From Bacillota bacterium (lineage in GTDB: Bacteria; Bacillota; Desulfitobacteriia; Desulfitobacteriales; JAJXUE01): a stretch of 13,722 nt of DNA. This document shows, piece by piece, positions 13,063 to 13,722 of the stretch (positions are counted from its first letter, which is position 1; each line of letters starts with the position of its first letter). The notes under the pieces are model-generated. The model did no database searches, had not been told where the DNA came from, and saw nothing but the letters and a program-made list of their open reading frames with translations. The position numbers and the translations under genes are program-made. The stretch is from assembly GCA_021786555.1 (NCBI GenBank), contig JAJYNB010000141.1, forward strand, positions 1 through 13,722, written 5' to 3'.

Positions 13063-13722
13063 ATGCCGATAAAAATACCAGACAATCTCCCCGCAATGGA
13101 TATCTTAAGCAGCGAAAATATTTTCGTCATGTCTTCTACCCGGGCTTTTCACCAGGACATACGTCCTTTAAAAATTGTAATTCTGAACTTGATGCCTCTG
13201 AAGGAAACCACAGAAACACAGATTCTGCGCCTGCTGGGCAACTCGCCTTTACAAGTGGATATCGTCCTGCTGCATACGCAAACCCATTCCTCCAAACACA
13301 CTTCCCAGCACCACCTGGATGAATTCTACAGAAGCTTTGACGATATCCGGGGACAGAAATTCGACGGAATGATTATCACCGGCGCCCCGATTGAACATCT
13401 GGAGTTCGAGGAAGTATCCTATTGGCGGGAACTACAGGAAATAATGGATTGGACCCTTACCAATGTCACTTCCACATTTCACATCTGCTGGGCAGCTCAG
13501 GCCGGTTTGTACCATCATTTTGGGGTCCCGAAGCACCCCCTAAACCAGAAAATGTTTGGGGTTTTCAAACACACGGTTAAAAAGCAAAGTGTGCCGAGCT
13601 TCAAGCTGCTGCGGGGTTTCGATGACGAGTTTTATGTGCCCCACTCGCGCTATACGGAGATCCGCAGGGAGGATATCGAGCGGGTACCGGAATTAGAGAT
13701 TATTTCAGAGTCGGAAGGAGAT
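13063..13722 (+). CDS. metA: MetA, homoserine O-acyltransferase, predicted acetyl-CoA type (first 220 residues; 3' end outside window)
   Basis: MetA acylates the hydroxyl of L-homoserine, the first dedicated step of methionine synthesis, in the cytoplasm. The visible part starts MPIKIPDNLP and contains KIVILNLMPLKETTETQ (37-53), IITGAPIEHLEFEEVSYW (104-121), the nucleophile Cys142 in FHICWAAQAGL, RGFDDEF and PHSRY (193-197). The His and Glu that complete the catalytic set would lie beyond the window; families are about 300 residues long. Residue 111 is Glu (API-E-HLEF). In the published comparison of MetA enzymes, Glu at this position goes with acetyl-CoA use and Gly with succinyl-CoA use, so homoserine O-acetyltransferase is predicted despite the usual name succinyltransferase. 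The gene is divergent from all others in the window, with its own promoter. Confidence 0.96.
   Translation, partial: MPIKIPDNLPAMDILSSENIFVMSSTRAFHQDIRPLKIVILNLMPLKETTETQILRLLGNSPLQVDIVLLHTQTHSSKHTSQHHLDEFYRSFDDIRGQKFDGMIITGAPIEHLEFEEVSYWRELQEIMDWTLTNVTSTFHICWAAQAGLYHHFGVPKHPLNQKMFGVFKHTVKKQSVPSFKLLRGFDDEFYVPHSRYTEIRREDIERVPELEIISESEGD

Noticed and set aside
12647..13096. Minus-strand open frame of 149 codons as an intact gene
   Set aside because: Its 5' half runs through the metA promoter and ribosome binding site and has no recognisable protein. Only the 3' part resembles a ligase C-terminus, and that part needs frameshifts to be continuous.

Overview
The window looks like a chromosomal segment from an anaerobic, clostridia-like Firmicute, possibly of the Pelotomaculum/Desulfotomaculum type. 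This is inferred from the AddAB (not RecBCD) pair with the AddB iron-sulfur cysteines, strong GGAGG-type ribosome binding sites used with TTG and GTG starts, a YerA-like deaminase, a SNF2 helicase followed by a partner gene as in Bacillus yqhH-yqhG, and a MetA of the Glu-111 type. The taxonomic call is tentative. Everything except metA lies on the minus strand.

Reading along the minus strand (right to left): 13062-12650 holds the metA promoter and the frameshifted C-terminal remnant of an acyl-CoA (AMP-forming) ligase. The stop codon of the remnant overlaps the TTG start of a crotonase-fold (enoyl-CoA hydratase/isomerase) gene (12654-11821). Next is a 56-codon ORF (11764-11594) that looks like only the N-terminus of a uroporphyrinogen-decarboxylase/corrinoid-methyltransferase family protein. 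It is followed at once by a YerA-like adenine-deaminase-family amidohydrolase (11568-9811). The ligase remnant, crotonase and truncated URO-D gene look like an eroding catabolic operon.

After a 63-nt gap comes a DNA-handling block. It contains a SNF2-family helicase with a long disordered basic linker (9747-7222), a partner protein with a helical region and C-terminal zinc ribbon (7211-6123), then, across a 160-nt gap with a possible promoter, addB (5962-2519) and addA (2477 to beyond the left edge). AddAB is the helicase-nuclease that resects double-strand breaks; co-orientation with the SNF2 pair suggests, but does not prove, a shared repair role.

On the plus strand, metA (13063 to beyond the right edge) runs divergently from its own promoter with a very short leader. 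Its Glu-111 predicts homoserine O-acetyltransferase activity in methionine synthesis. I found no tRNA, rRNA, CRISPR array, insertion sequence or attachment site. The most unusual material is the cluster of gene remnants at 11594-12890 and the SNF2/zinc-ribbon pair beside addAB.
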